64,000 bases of DNA, taken from assembly GCA_026399755.1 (NCBI GenBank), contig JAPLQI010000001.1:1-64000 (forward strand), in the 5' to 3' direction. The notes beneath the pieces are model-generated. The model saw nothing but the letters and a program-made list of their open reading frames with translations, was not told the DNA's origin and ran no database searches. This DNA comes from Pseudomonadota bacterium. GTDB lineage: Bacteria; Pseudomonadota; Gammaproteobacteria; Burkholderiales; Chitinibacteraceae. Below are positions 17,175 to 24,876 of this stretch, one piece after another. The first letter of the stretch is position 1. Every line of letters begins with the position of its first letter. The position numbers were made by a program, and so were the translations under genes.

Positions 17175-18083
17175 ATGACTCCACAAAGTGGAATTCTTCC
17201 TCCTGCGAATGGGCACGCCCTTTTTACAATGTTTCGGCGGCGTTTGGGCAGGCGTGCTGATGCGCGTCTTAAATCATTACTGGCGAGTGTGGCTGAGCGT
17301 ATTGAGCTGCTTCAACGCGACGATAGCCAAGTCAGTGTTGTTATCGCTTTTGGGCCGCATATTTGGCCTGAGCTCTATGCTAGCAAGCCTGCTTTACTTC
17401 GCGATTTCCCTTCTATTTCAGGTGCAATACATCCAGCGCCGACGAGCGATGTTGATGTATTGCTGCATTTACGCGGTGAGCGTTATGACTTGCTGCATGA
17501 ATTTGCTGACCAGCTAAGCGCCGATATGGCGGAATGGTTGGAAGTGATTGAAACAGTTCATGGCTTTCGTTATCGCGATTCACGAGATTTAACGGGCTTT
17601 GTGGATGGCACAGAAAACCCGGAAGGCGATGAGCGAGCTGAGGTGGCTTTGCTGGGCGAGGGGGAATGGGCCGGTGGCAGTTATATTCATTTGCAGCGCT
17701 ATGTGCATCGTATGGAGCAATGGAAAAAGCTGCACGTACGCCAGCAAGAAGCGGTAATGGGACGAACGAAAGAAAGCAACGAAGAGCTAGCTGACGATGA
17801 TAGGCCGCATACCTCGCATATCAGCAGAGTAATTATTGAAGAAAACGGCGAAGAGCTGGCCATGCTTAGGCATTCCATGCCCTATGGGCAGCCTGGTGGA
17901 GAAAAGGGCCTCTACTTTATTTCTTACTGTAAAACGCCCGTGATATTTGAAAAAATGCTGACTCGAATGGTGGCCCCAACCTCTGATGGCCGGGTTGATC
18001 ATCTGCTTAACTTTACGCGTGCCGTAACAGGGGGAGCTTTTTTTGCCCCTAGCCTCGAGAAATTAAGCCAATTACAAAAATAA
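17175..18083 (+). CDS. DyP-type (dye-decolourising) heme peroxidase
   Basis: This is a 302-residue peroxidase of the DyP superfamily, the cytosolic YfeX-like class. The hallmark GFVDGTENP (GxxDG, catalytic Asp) lies near residues 141-149. The proximal heme His is probably in the HTSHISRV segment near 213-220, and GLYFISYCK is the conserved late strand. No Tat or Sec signal is visible. AAAGGA precedes the ATG at good spacing. The enzyme uses hydrogen peroxide to oxidise porphyrinogens or other donors; the natural substrate is unknown. No encapsulin gene is adjacent. Confidence 0.92.
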   Translation: MTPQSGILPPANGHALFTMFRRRLGRRADARLKSLLASVAERIELLQRDDSQVSVVIAFGPHIWPELYASKPALLRDFPSISGAIHPAPTSDVDVLLHLRGERYDLLHEFADQLSADMAEWLEVIETVHGFRYRDSRDLTGFVDGTENPEGDERAEVALLGEGEWAGGSYIHLQRYVHRMEQWKKLHVRQQEAVMGRTKESNEELADDDRPHTSHISRVIIEENGEELAMLRHSMPYGQPGGEKGLYFISYCKTPVIFEKMLTRMVAPTSDGRVDHLLNFTRAVTGGAFFAPSLEKLSQLQK

Positions 18084-18268
18084 TACTTAGCTTCCTGTTT
18101 ACTCGCTTATCGCGGCTAGAGTGGTGTTTTAAGCGGCGTTACTGCTTAAGCCTACTTTAGCTGGCATAGCTTGAATGAATAAAGCAAAGCCCTGTTCAGG
18201 AAACTCCCGATTGCTGTAAAAAATGAACACGCTCACATTGCATAAACACATTCGAGGGGATTTTGTTT

Positions 18269-19462
18269 ATGCAATTCGTTCAAAAATCAGCCGTGCTATC
18301 AGCGGCTCTTGCTTTAGCGCTATCTGCTTGTGGCCAAAAGCCAGAAAGCAACACCGCAGCATCCGCCCCAGCCCCTGTTGCAGCCGCAGCAGGTGATTCC
18401 TCTGTCGTTAAAATTGGCTTTGCAGCACCGCTGACAGGGCCACAAGCGCATTATGGTAAGGGCTACCAAAATGGCGTGCAGCTAGCGATTGACGATGTAA
18501 ACGAAACAAAACCAACGCTCGATGGTAAGCCTGTTAAGTTTGAACTGGTTGCTGAAGACGATATGGCTGATCCAAAAACAGCCACTCAAGTGGCCGAGAA
18601 GTTTGTAGATGCAAAGGTTGCTGGGATTATTGGCCACTTTAATTCGGGCTGCGCTATTCCGGCTTCCAAGATTTATTCCGATGCGGGCATGCCACAAATT
18701 GCGATGGCTACCGCGCCTGCTTATACCGCCCAAGGCTTTAAAACCACTTTCCGCTCGCTGACTTCTGATGCGCAACTTGGCTCGGTGATCGGTAAATACA
18801 CAGTAGAAAAACTAGGCGCTAAGAAAATCGCCATCATTGACGATCGCTCAGCTTACGGCCAAGGCTTGGCAGATGAGTTTGAGAAAGCCGCTAAAGCTGC
18901 CGGTGCAGAAATCGTCAAACGCGAATTCACCAGTGATAAAGAAACCGATTTTACCTCGATTCTTACCTCCATCAAAGGCGCTAAGCCCGATGTGATTTTC
19001 TACGGCGGCACCGACGCACAATCTGGTCCTATGGCGCGTCAAAAGAAACGTCTTGCCATCAATGTACCGATTGTTTCTGGTGAAATGACGCGCTCAGACA
19101 CCTTCTTGAAATTAGCTGGCCCAGATGGGGAAGGCACGATTGCTGCACTTGCTGGCCAGCCATTGGATCTTATGCCAGGTGGTAAAGACTTCGCCGCGCG
19201 TTATAAAGCCAAATATGGTGAGCTAGAAATTTACACCCCATACGGCTATGACTCTACCCGTTTAATGTTGGCCGCAATGCAAGCCGCTGGCTCAGCTAGC
19301 CCAGCTAAATACCTACCGGTGTTGGCTAAAATCAAGCACAGCGGCGTTACCTCTAGCAATATCAGCTTTGACGATAAAGGCGATTTGCAAGACGGTAGCT
19401 TGACTGTGTACAAAGTAAAAGATGGTAAGTGGGAAGTATTGGAAACACTAGGCGGTAAGTAA
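18269..19462 (+). CDS. Branched-chain amino acid ABC transporter binding protein (LivJ/LivK-like lipoprotein)
   Basis: This is a 397-residue periplasmic-binding protein of the type I fold. The N-terminus is a lipoprotein signal ending in LSAC. An Ala/Pro-rich linker follows, then VKIGFAAPLTGPQAHYGKGYQNG, the standard opening of LivJ/LivK proteins, and later IDDRSAYGQGLADEF and PYGYDS. It should bind Leu, Ile, Val or a related amino acid. GAGGGGA lies 8 bases before the ATG at 18269. No livHMGF permease or ATPase genes are adjacent, so it either works with a transporter encoded elsewhere or has a sensing role. Confidence 0.88.
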   Translation: MQFVQKSAVLSAALALALSACGQKPESNTAASAPAPVAAAAGDSSVVKIGFAAPLTGPQAHYGKGYQNGVQLAIDDVNETKPTLDGKPVKFELVAEDDMADPKTATQVAEKFVDAKVAGIIGHFNSGCAIPASKIYSDAGMPQIAMATAPAYTAQGFKTTFRSLTSDAQLGSVIGKYTVEKLGAKKIAIIDDRSAYGQGLADEFEKAAKAAGAEIVKREFTSDKETDFTSILTSIKGAKPDVIFYGGTDAQSGPMARQKKRLAINVPIVSGEMTRSDTFLKLAGPDGEGTIAALAGQPLDLMPGGKDFAARYKAKYGELEIYTPYGYDSTRLMLAAMQAAGSASPAKYLPVLAKIKHSGVTSSNISFDDKGDLQDGSLTVYKVKDGKWEVLETLGGK

Positions 19463-19510
19463 GATTACGCCTATGTGCATCAGGCTAAGCTAATGCCAGT
19501 TTCATTTTTT

Positions 19511-19570
19511 GTAGGGCGGGTGAAACCCGCGAGCAATGTTGAATAAATACGCGGGTTTCACCTGCCCTAC
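19511..19570. repeat. Dispersed palindromic repeat, family C (copy 1)
   Basis: Two 20-base arms, from GTAGGGCGGG to CCTGCCCTAC, pair with a single mismatch around a 20-base loop. The loop is nearly identical to that of the copy at 51457, so the whole 60-base unit was copied. Other members are at 41397 and 47251. Confidence 0.8.
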
Positions 19571-19644
19571 GATGATGCAAAGCTTGCAAGCGCGAGGCTA
19601 TGGCAAAAACCTAATTTGATGCACTAGGTGGTAAGTAAAATGAT

Positions 19645-19716
19645 GCCAGCCTGCTTGCAGGCTGGCTGGCAAGACTCTCTCTTCATGCAAACTGGCTCGC
19701 TGGTTTGCATTTTTTT
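19645..19716 (+). terminator. Two consecutive hairpins, the second a rho-independent terminator
   Basis: GCCAGCCTG/CAGGCTGGC (19645-19666) forms a first hairpin with no T run. ATGCAAAC/GTTTGCAT (19685-19710) forms a second, followed by six T residues. They would end readthrough from the livJ-like gene. The remainder of 19463-19891 holds repeats C and B and no gene. Confidence 0.75.
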
Positions 19717-19744
19717 ATCCTTGTACAAGGTCGTAGAAATGAGT

Positions 19745-19876
19745 CTTCACCCAAAACCCAAATCTTGAACCACAGAGAACACAGAGGACACAGCGTTTCA
19801 CAGAGACAAGCTTTTATGTTTTTCTCCGTGGCCCTCCGTGTTCTCCCTTTCCTCCGTGGTTTAAGATTTGGGTTTT
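19745..19876. repeat. Long palindromic copy of dispersed repeat, family B
   Basis: The left side reads CCCAAATCTTGAACCACAG followed by AGAACACAGAGGACACAG; the right side mirrors it as TCTCCGTGGCCCTCCGTG and CTCCGTGGTTTAAGATTTGG. The centre is TTTCACAGAGACAAGC. The ribosome-binding site of the methyltransferase gene at 19892 begins just after its right end. Confidence 0.75.
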
Positions 19877-19891
19877 CTTAGGAGTATTGCT

Positions 19892-20833
19892 TTGAATACT
19901 AAAACCCCCGAGCAGCAGTGGCAGTGGTTGCAGAGCGGGCCGGGTTTGAATGCTTTAAGCGAGGCTTGTCCAGAAGATTGGCTCCTTGTGCGGGATGAGC
20001 TGACGGCAGTGTTTGCGCGGCGGGATCCGGCTGAGCTTAAGCAGTTGGTCGAGCGATCTTCAAAGCGGATCAAGGCCGATGCGCGTTTTTTATCGGGGGA
20101 GAGAAATGGCCGCGCTTTTGCTGATTTTGTGCGTGCTCAAATTCGTCAGCGTATGGCCGAACTCGCACTACGCCAATATGCTTTTTCTGCGGCTACGGGC
20201 GTGTATCAGGGCAAGGTGAGGTTTAATTTCTTGAATGGCTTCTTGGCGCAAAAACTATTATTTAAGCGTGATTTAGTCAGAAAGCCGGTGTCGATGCGGG
20301 CATTTAAGTGTATTTGGCCCTTGTTATGGCAAAAGCGACTCTTAATGCCCTTGGTAGAAAAACGTGGCATTTATTGTTTTTATAGCCGCGAGCTGATTGC
20401 AGGTTTGGCCCAGATGATTGGCACGCGTTCTTGCTTAGAAATTGCTGCGGGGGATGGCACGCTCAGCCGATTCTTAAGCGATGCGGGTGTAGATATCACC
20501 GCTAGCGACGATTTTAGCTGGGGAAAAGTGGTGCAATACCCAGACGCCGTACAGCGTTTAGATGCAGTCGCCGCGATTGCACGATTTAATCCACAGGTGG
20601 TGATTTGCTCTTGGTCGCCTTCGGGTAACCGCTTTGAAAAGCAGGTTTTCCGTTCCCGCAGCGTAGAAACTTATATCGTCATTGGCAGCCATTCGCGTTT
20701 TATAACTGGCAATTGGGCTGATTATGAAGCCCAAACGACATTTGATTGGCAGGAAGATGCTGCAATGAGCAAACTAGTGCTGCCGCCTGAGTTAAAGGCG
20801 GGGATATGGGTTTTTCAGAGAAAGCGCATTTAA
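19892..20833 (+). CDS. SAM-dependent methyltransferase-like protein
   Basis: This is a 313-residue protein. The C-terminal half holds a class I methyltransferase core, with motif I CLEIAAGDGTLSRFL (about 185-199) followed by DITASDDFSW as motif II. The helical N-terminal half includes basic segments such as LVERSSKRIKAD and is not recognised. The start is TTG at 19892 with AGGAG 7 bases upstream; the frame also runs a few codons into repeat B. The substrate is unknown. It has no operon partner, as the gene before it ends with terminators. Confidence 0.7.
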   Translation: MNTKTPEQQWQWLQSGPGLNALSEACPEDWLLVRDELTAVFARRDPAELKQLVERSSKRIKADARFLSGERNGRAFADFVRAQIRQRMAELALRQYAFSAATGVYQGKVRFNFLNGFLAQKLLFKRDLVRKPVSMRAFKCIWPLLWQKRLLMPLVEKRGIYCFYSRELIAGLAQMIGTRSCLEIAAGDGTLSRFLSDAGVDITASDDFSWGKVVQYPDAVQRLDAVAAIARFNPQVVICSWSPSGNRFEKQVFRSRSVETYIVIGSHSRFITGNWADYEAQTTFDWQEDAAMSKLVLPPELKAGIWVFQRKRI

Positions 20834-20894
20834 GCTGCTATGAATCAACCTTGCTGCCCCAGCATCGCTGAGTGCAGGATAAAAGGCTTAAGCT

Positions 20895-21188
20895 AGTAAT
20901 CTTGGGCTAACTGGCTTTGCTCGGCGCTCGCGAGTGTTTTTTCAGGCTCGCGGATCCAAGCTGCCATTAGCTTAAGCTTGCCAGTGATTGCAAGCTGGCT
21001 TGTAAACTGAGCCATGGCTGGATATAGGCCATGCCTTGCTGTTCGCGTGCAGAGAAAAGACGATTTGTTTCTGTCGCTTTATAAAGAGAGCCGCCTAGAA
21101 AGAAAACACCCAAAGCGATAACGAAGCCCGTGACAGCAAAACGAGCAGGATGGCTGAGTAAGCGCATCAATCGTATTAAGTAGTTCAT
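20895..21188 (-). pseudogene. Truncated N-terminus of a membrane sensor/chemoreceptor
   Basis: A 73-residue frame (20967-21188) begins with a short basic tail (MNYLIRLMRLLSHPARF), a membrane helix, and then ETNRLFSAREQQGMAYIQPW. This E..G..Y..P pattern is typical of the start of periplasmic sensing domains in methyl-accepting chemotaxis proteins and related receptors. It stops after about 73 residues, with no second membrane segment or output domain. An overlapping TAATG starts a 24-codon frame that ends at 20895. The best reading is a decayed or deleted receptor; a genuine small membrane protein is the alternative. Confidence 0.5.
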
Positions 21189-21334
21189 TAGTACGAGCAG
21201 AATGAGGCTGAGCTTGTACCTTAGGTGGAATCTATCTTTTCTTTGTATTTGCCAATTAATGGTCGGCTAAAAGGACAATTGGCTTTGTTTAAGACTCGTC
21301 TATTATGGATCAAGAGCAGCTGGGGGGTGAGGCA

Positions 21335-22123
21335 ATGTATAAGCTAGGTATTTTTTTATTTGCGCTAGGCTTCGCGCACGCCGAAGAAATTAATCTTCAT
21401 TTAATGAATAGGCGTGATCAACAGCAGCAGTATTACCATCGTTTATTACAGGAATCATTACAGGCAGAAGGGCATAGCGTTAATCTTATTTCTGAGCCAG
21501 AAATGCCTGTGGTGCGTGTACATAAATTATTAGAGGGTGGTGAATTATCTGCCCATTGGCTTTTGCAAACAGCTGAGCGAGATAAGCGTTTTCTACGCGT
21601 TAATATCCCATTAAGTTTTGGCTTGATTGGTCAGCGTTTATTGCTTGTTAAAAAAGGGCAGTCTGCTGCCTATGCTAAGGTAAAAACACTGGCAGATTTA
21701 CAAGCAATAAATAAGCGCGCGGCTATGGCTAAAGGCTGGTTTGATGTGATGGTTTGGAAAGAAAATAAATTGCCTGTGTATGAGCAGCTTGGCGATTGGC
21801 AAGTCTTGTTTAAGCTAGTAGCGGCGGGTAATCGGGATGTTGACTATTTTCCACGCGGGGCGATAGAGATTTTAGACGATGCGGCTGCGCATCCAGGTTT
21901 AGAGATCGAGCCTAATTTGCTTTTAAGCTACGAGCGCGATTTTGTTTTTTATGTTTCACCTCGTTATCCACAGCTTAGAAATCAGATTGAAAAAGCATTG
22001 CAAGCGGCGCTGGTAAGTGGTTTGCAGCGCCGCCTTTTCGATCAGCTTCTTTTACCTAAGGTAAAAGGGTTAAATTTAAATAAAAGAACAGTTATTAATT
22101 TGAATTCTGCTATTGAATATTAA
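21335..22123 (+). CDS. Periplasmic solute-binding-like protein (SBP family 3 type)
   Basis: This is a 262-residue exported protein with a Sec signal (YKLGIFLFALGFAHA, cleavage after AHA). It has a bilobed-binding-protein layout: an early EINLHLMNRRDQQQQYYHRLLQ segment, RVNIPLSFGLIGQRLLLVKKGQ, LADLQAINKRAAM and a central VDYFPRGAIEI. This resembles the family 3 binding-protein fold used by amino-acid transporters and by sensory paralogues. GGGGGGTGAGG precedes the ATG at 21335. No transporter genes are nearby. The stop codon is immediately followed by the convergent stop of the patatin-like gene. Confidence 0.65.
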   Translation: MYKLGIFLFALGFAHAEEINLHLMNRRDQQQQYYHRLLQESLQAEGHSVNLISEPEMPVVRVHKLLEGGELSAHWLLQTAERDKRFLRVNIPLSFGLIGQRLLLVKKGQSAAYAKVKTLADLQAINKRAAMAKGWFDVMVWKENKLPVYEQLGDWQVLFKLVAAGNRDVDYFPRGAIEILDDAAAHPGLEIEPNLLLSYERDFVFYVSPRYPQLRNQIEKALQAALVSGLQRRLFDQLLLPKVKGLNLNKRTVINLNSAIEY

Positions 22124-22124
22124 T

Positions 22125-23129
22125 TTATTTTATTAAATGTTCAAGTTTATCACTGGCGTATTTTGTTGCCGCTTGGTATCCCGTTTTATACAGTCTATCC
22201 ATATTGCTTCTGGACCAGTCAAATACATCAGGTAGATCTTTTTCAGCAATAGCATCGATTAATGGAACTTTATGCAAAGTGATGCCATCACTATGTAGCG
22301 CTTCAAATAATTTAATATCATCACGGGCAATTTCAACTAATGGGGTAATGATAGACATAACCCAAGCATCGTATAAATCTTTGGGTTTTCGTAAAAGTTT
22401 TTCTGCTCCTAGTAAATCAAAGACAATGATTTCTTCTAATTCCGGATAATTTTTACGCAAATCTTTGAAGTTAAGGCAATCAATCGCCGCGCCTTCCATA
22501 TAGAAATCACCATTAATTTCTGTTGGTGGATAAAGATAGGGAAAAGATAGCGCCGCTTGTAAATGCTGCACATCAATTTGGCTACGTGACCAGTTTGCCA
22601 TTTGATGCTGGCTGAGGTTATAAGCATTCACCCAAAAATCCGGGCCGTCTTGTTTTAGGGAATTAAAGTCGATAATTTGTTCAGCAAAGGGCACATGGGC
22701 ACAAAGGCCGAGAGAATCGCGGCTTAAATCACTGGGGCTGGCACCCGCCAAGGCTAACGCAGCGCCATCTTTAAGTGTTTGCGCCCAAGCATTGTTGGCT
22801 GGCCATTGCTGCATCATTTGTAGCATAGGATTGGCAGAGAGCGCTTGGCGATAGGCCTCGGCCATGGGGCCGGGTTTGTGAAAAACTTTAAAGTTCACGG
22901 GAAAGGCGCGGTAGATAAAATCAGCGACGCCCATCTCTTTTAGCCCACGCAATGTGCTTACAACATCGCCGTTCTTCGGGGCGATATACATTAAGCCCAG
23001 TAGGGCACCTGCCCCTGCGGTAGAGATAACATCAACCTTTACACCTAGCTCGTGAAAGGCCTCTAAAGCGCCTGCAATCAAGGTGGAGTTAGGTGCGCCT
23101 CCACTGATAATTAATGCTGTGCGTGCCAT
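22125..23129 (-). CDS. Patatin-like protein lacking the catalytic Ser and Asp (predicted pseudoenzyme)
   Basis: This is a 334-residue protein with a patatin fold: ALIISGGAPNSTLIAGALEAFHELGVKVDVIS at the N-terminus, followed by helices, and YLYPPTEINGDFYMEGAAIDCLNF near 198-221. In active patatins the nucleophile is in GxSxG and the partner Asp is in DGG or DGA. Here the elbow reads TAGAG (37-41), with Gly39 where Ser is expected, and the DGA box is EGA (212-214). The glycine-rich oxyanion loop is also altered (SGGAPN). Lipase activity is therefore unlikely and a binding or structural role is inferred. AGGGA precedes the ATG. Confidence 0.75.
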   Translation of the reverse strand: MARTALIISGGAPNSTLIAGALEAFHELGVKVDVISTAGAGALLGLMYIAPKNGDVVSTLRGLKEMGVADFIYRAFPVNFKVFHKPGPMAEAYRQALSANPMLQMMQQWPANNAWAQTLKDGAALALAGASPSDLSRDSLGLCAHVPFAEQIIDFNSLKQDGPDFWVNAYNLSQHQMANWSRSQIDVQHLQAALSFPYLYPPTEINGDFYMEGAAIDCLNFKDLRKNYPELEEIIVFDLLGAEKLLRKPKDLYDAWVMSIITPLVEIARDDIKLFEALHSDGITLHKVPLIDAIAEKDLPDVFDWSRSNMDRLYKTGYQAATKYASDKLEHLIK

Positions 23130-23288
23130 AGCTTTCCCTTGTTGAAGATTTACTTACTTATACCCTCTAGATTCTATATGTGCCAATGAAAGAGATATGT
23201 ATGGTTGGAAATCTGTGATCTTTTTGTGGTGAGCAGGCTGTTTTTAATCTGCTAGAACAAAGTAAGGATTTCTTTAAGGAGCTTTATC

Positions 23289-23669
23289 ATGAAGATTGAG
23301 AGTCCACGCGGTAAGGTCAGTATTTTGTCGCGAGTCGATTTTATTCGTGTTGCATCTGCACAATTGAGCGATGCCATTTTATTTCTGACTTACGATACGA
23401 CGGATGAACGCACCACAAAATCGCGCGGTGCCTTAATTGATTATTTAAGTGATGTAGGCATGATCACCATGGCACAAGCGTTGGAAGAGCACCATTCGAT
23501 TGTGATGTTTGAGCTGGCGAGCGATGCAGTGCGGGCTTGGCAGCAAATTAATGATCATAGTCATGCCGTGGCCGCCCATGTGTTTTGGCATGGTTTTCAG
23601 GATGATGCGGTGCATTTGGCGGTGCTTGCCGCCAAGCCAAAAGAAGTAAGCCCCTTGGCGCATCACTAA
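23289..23669 (+). CDS. Conserved-looking hypothetical protein (126 aa)
   Basis: This is a 126-residue predicted cytosolic protein that I do not recognise. It has an even alpha/beta composition, with strands such as VSILSRVDFIRVASAQ and a His-rich second half (HSHAVAAHVFWHGF) that ends in LAHH. There is no signal peptide, membrane segment or Cys. AAGGAG before the ATG is a strong ribosome-binding site and codon use is like that of the neighbours, so it is very likely expressed. It is followed by a family A repeat and a bidirectional terminator. Confidence 0.6.
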   Translation: MKIESPRGKVSILSRVDFIRVASAQLSDAILFLTYDTTDERTTKSRGALIDYLSDVGMITMAQALEEHHSIVMFELASDAVRAWQQINDHSHAVAAHVFWHGFQDDAVHLAVLAAKPKEVSPLAHH

Positions 23670-23694
23670 ACTAGATATTTGATCAGCGCAAAAC

Positions 23695-23748
23695 CGTCAT
23701 CCCCGAGTGTTTTTATCGGGGATCCAGCGGGGTTCTTGGATTCCCAGC
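23695..23748. repeat. Partial copy of dispersed repeat, family A
   Basis: CGTCATCCCCGAGTG, T-rich spacer, ATCGGGGATCCAG, then a degenerate right side ending TTGGATTCCC. It corresponds to roughly the left two thirds of the complete element at 4274. Confidence 0.65.
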
Positions 23749-23806
23749 AATGGCAGGCGGAAATGAATATGTTTGCTAGCGGGAAATGAAGATAAGCCAA
23801 GCTCTC

Positions 23807-23841
23807 AGCGAAAGGCCCAGATGATCTCTGGGCCTTTCGCT
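23807..23841. terminator. Bidirectional terminator between convergent genes
   Basis: AGCGAAAGGCCCAGA pairs perfectly over 15 bp with TCTGGGCCTTTCGCT around a 5-base loop. It lies between the plus-strand hypothetical gene and the minus-strand MBL-fold gene. There is no long T run, so efficiency is uncertain. Confidence 0.65.
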
Positions 23842-23863
23842 TGCTGCTTAGCTAACTAGTTTC

Positions 23864-24742
23864 TTACCACTTCATTTCACCTTTGTTGACCTTAGCACCA
23901 ATTTCTAGTGCCATCTCAAGGCCAGCATTAGGGTAGCACTTTTTCATGGCAGCAATCAGCGCTGCAGAGTCTTTCGCTTTCGCCAGCTCAAGATCGTAGG
24001 CTTTTAGGTATTCACGGTTGTATTGCAGATGCTCAACAGTGAAAGTTGTGCCGGCCTTAAAGTGGCCTGGAATCACAACTTCTGGTTTCAGTGCTTCCAT
24101 TTTATCGATCACTTTCAGCCACTGTGCCCGCTTGGCGACGGATGCATCGTCTGCTGTCCATAGGTGGAAGTTGCCGAATACCGATACGCCACCAGCGATG
24201 GTTCTGATCGATGGAATCCATACAAAGCTGTGCTCTGCATTGTCGCCATCTAAGCCCATCACTTCTAATTTTTCGCCATCTATGGCTAGGGTATTGCCTG
24301 ATAACTGCGAAGGAACGACAGGGTTTTTAGGTGCATTTGTGCCTAAAATTGGGCCCCAGTAAGCGATTTTCTTTGGCAGTGTTTGTTTGATATGGGCAAT
24401 AGTTGGCGCGCTTGCTACTACTTTTACGCCTGGGAAAGCTTGGGTAATGACTTCAAGGCCGAAGTAGTAATCAGGATCGCCATGGCTGATATAAACCGTG
24501 GTTAGTTTTTTGCCGCTGTTCAAAATATTAGCGACCACGCGGTGGGCATCCGCCAATGTGAATTGCGCATCAATCAGGATGGCTTCGGTCTTACCAGTGA
24601 TTAGAGTTGACGCTACGCCAAACGAGCTTGGATCTGGATTTGCATATACTTCCAGTTTTAAAGGCGCTTCAGCGGCTTGAGCACCGGCGATGATGCCAAT
24701 TGAAAGAGCAAGTGTGGATAAAACAGCAGCGGGTTTAAGCAT
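23864..24742 (-). CDS. Exported MBL-fold hydrolase with altered metal site
   Basis: This is a 292-residue metallo-beta-lactamase-fold protein with a Sec signal (LSTLALSIGIIAGAQA). The fold is visible from LITGKTEAILIDAQF, the position of the HxHxDH motif, and the later His in PGHFKAG. The expected HxHxDH reads HGDPDY here, so two of the four usual His ligands in this motif (the second and last) are replaced by Asp and Tyr. D168-type segment LDGDNAEHSFVWIP and IAGGVSVFGNFHLW follow. The protein may bind one metal or be inactive as a hydrolase. AAGGA precedes the ATG at 24742. It is divergent from a LysR gene that probably regulates it. Confidence 0.75.
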   Translation of the reverse strand: MLKPAAVLSTLALSIGIIAGAQAAEAPLKLEVYANPDPSSFGVASTLITGKTEAILIDAQFTLADAHRVVANILNSGKKLTTVYISHGDPDYYFGLEVITQAFPGVKVVASAPTIAHIKQTLPKKIAYWGPILGTNAPKNPVVPSQLSGNTLAIDGEKLEVMGLDGDNAEHSFVWIPSIRTIAGGVSVFGNFHLWTADDASVAKRAQWLKVIDKMEALKPEVVIPGHFKAGTTFTVEHLQYNREYLKAYDLELAKAKDSAALIAAMKKCYPNAGLEMALEIGAKVNKGEMKW

Positions 24743-24876
24743 GATTTGTTTCCTTGAATAAGTGTGATCTAGCAATGGACGCTAGATTAGTTGTATACCG
24801 TGCGCAGAAAAACCCCAAATTAGGCGTTAGTTTGTTGCATAATTCGAGCGAATGATGGATTTGGAGTGACGCGAGG

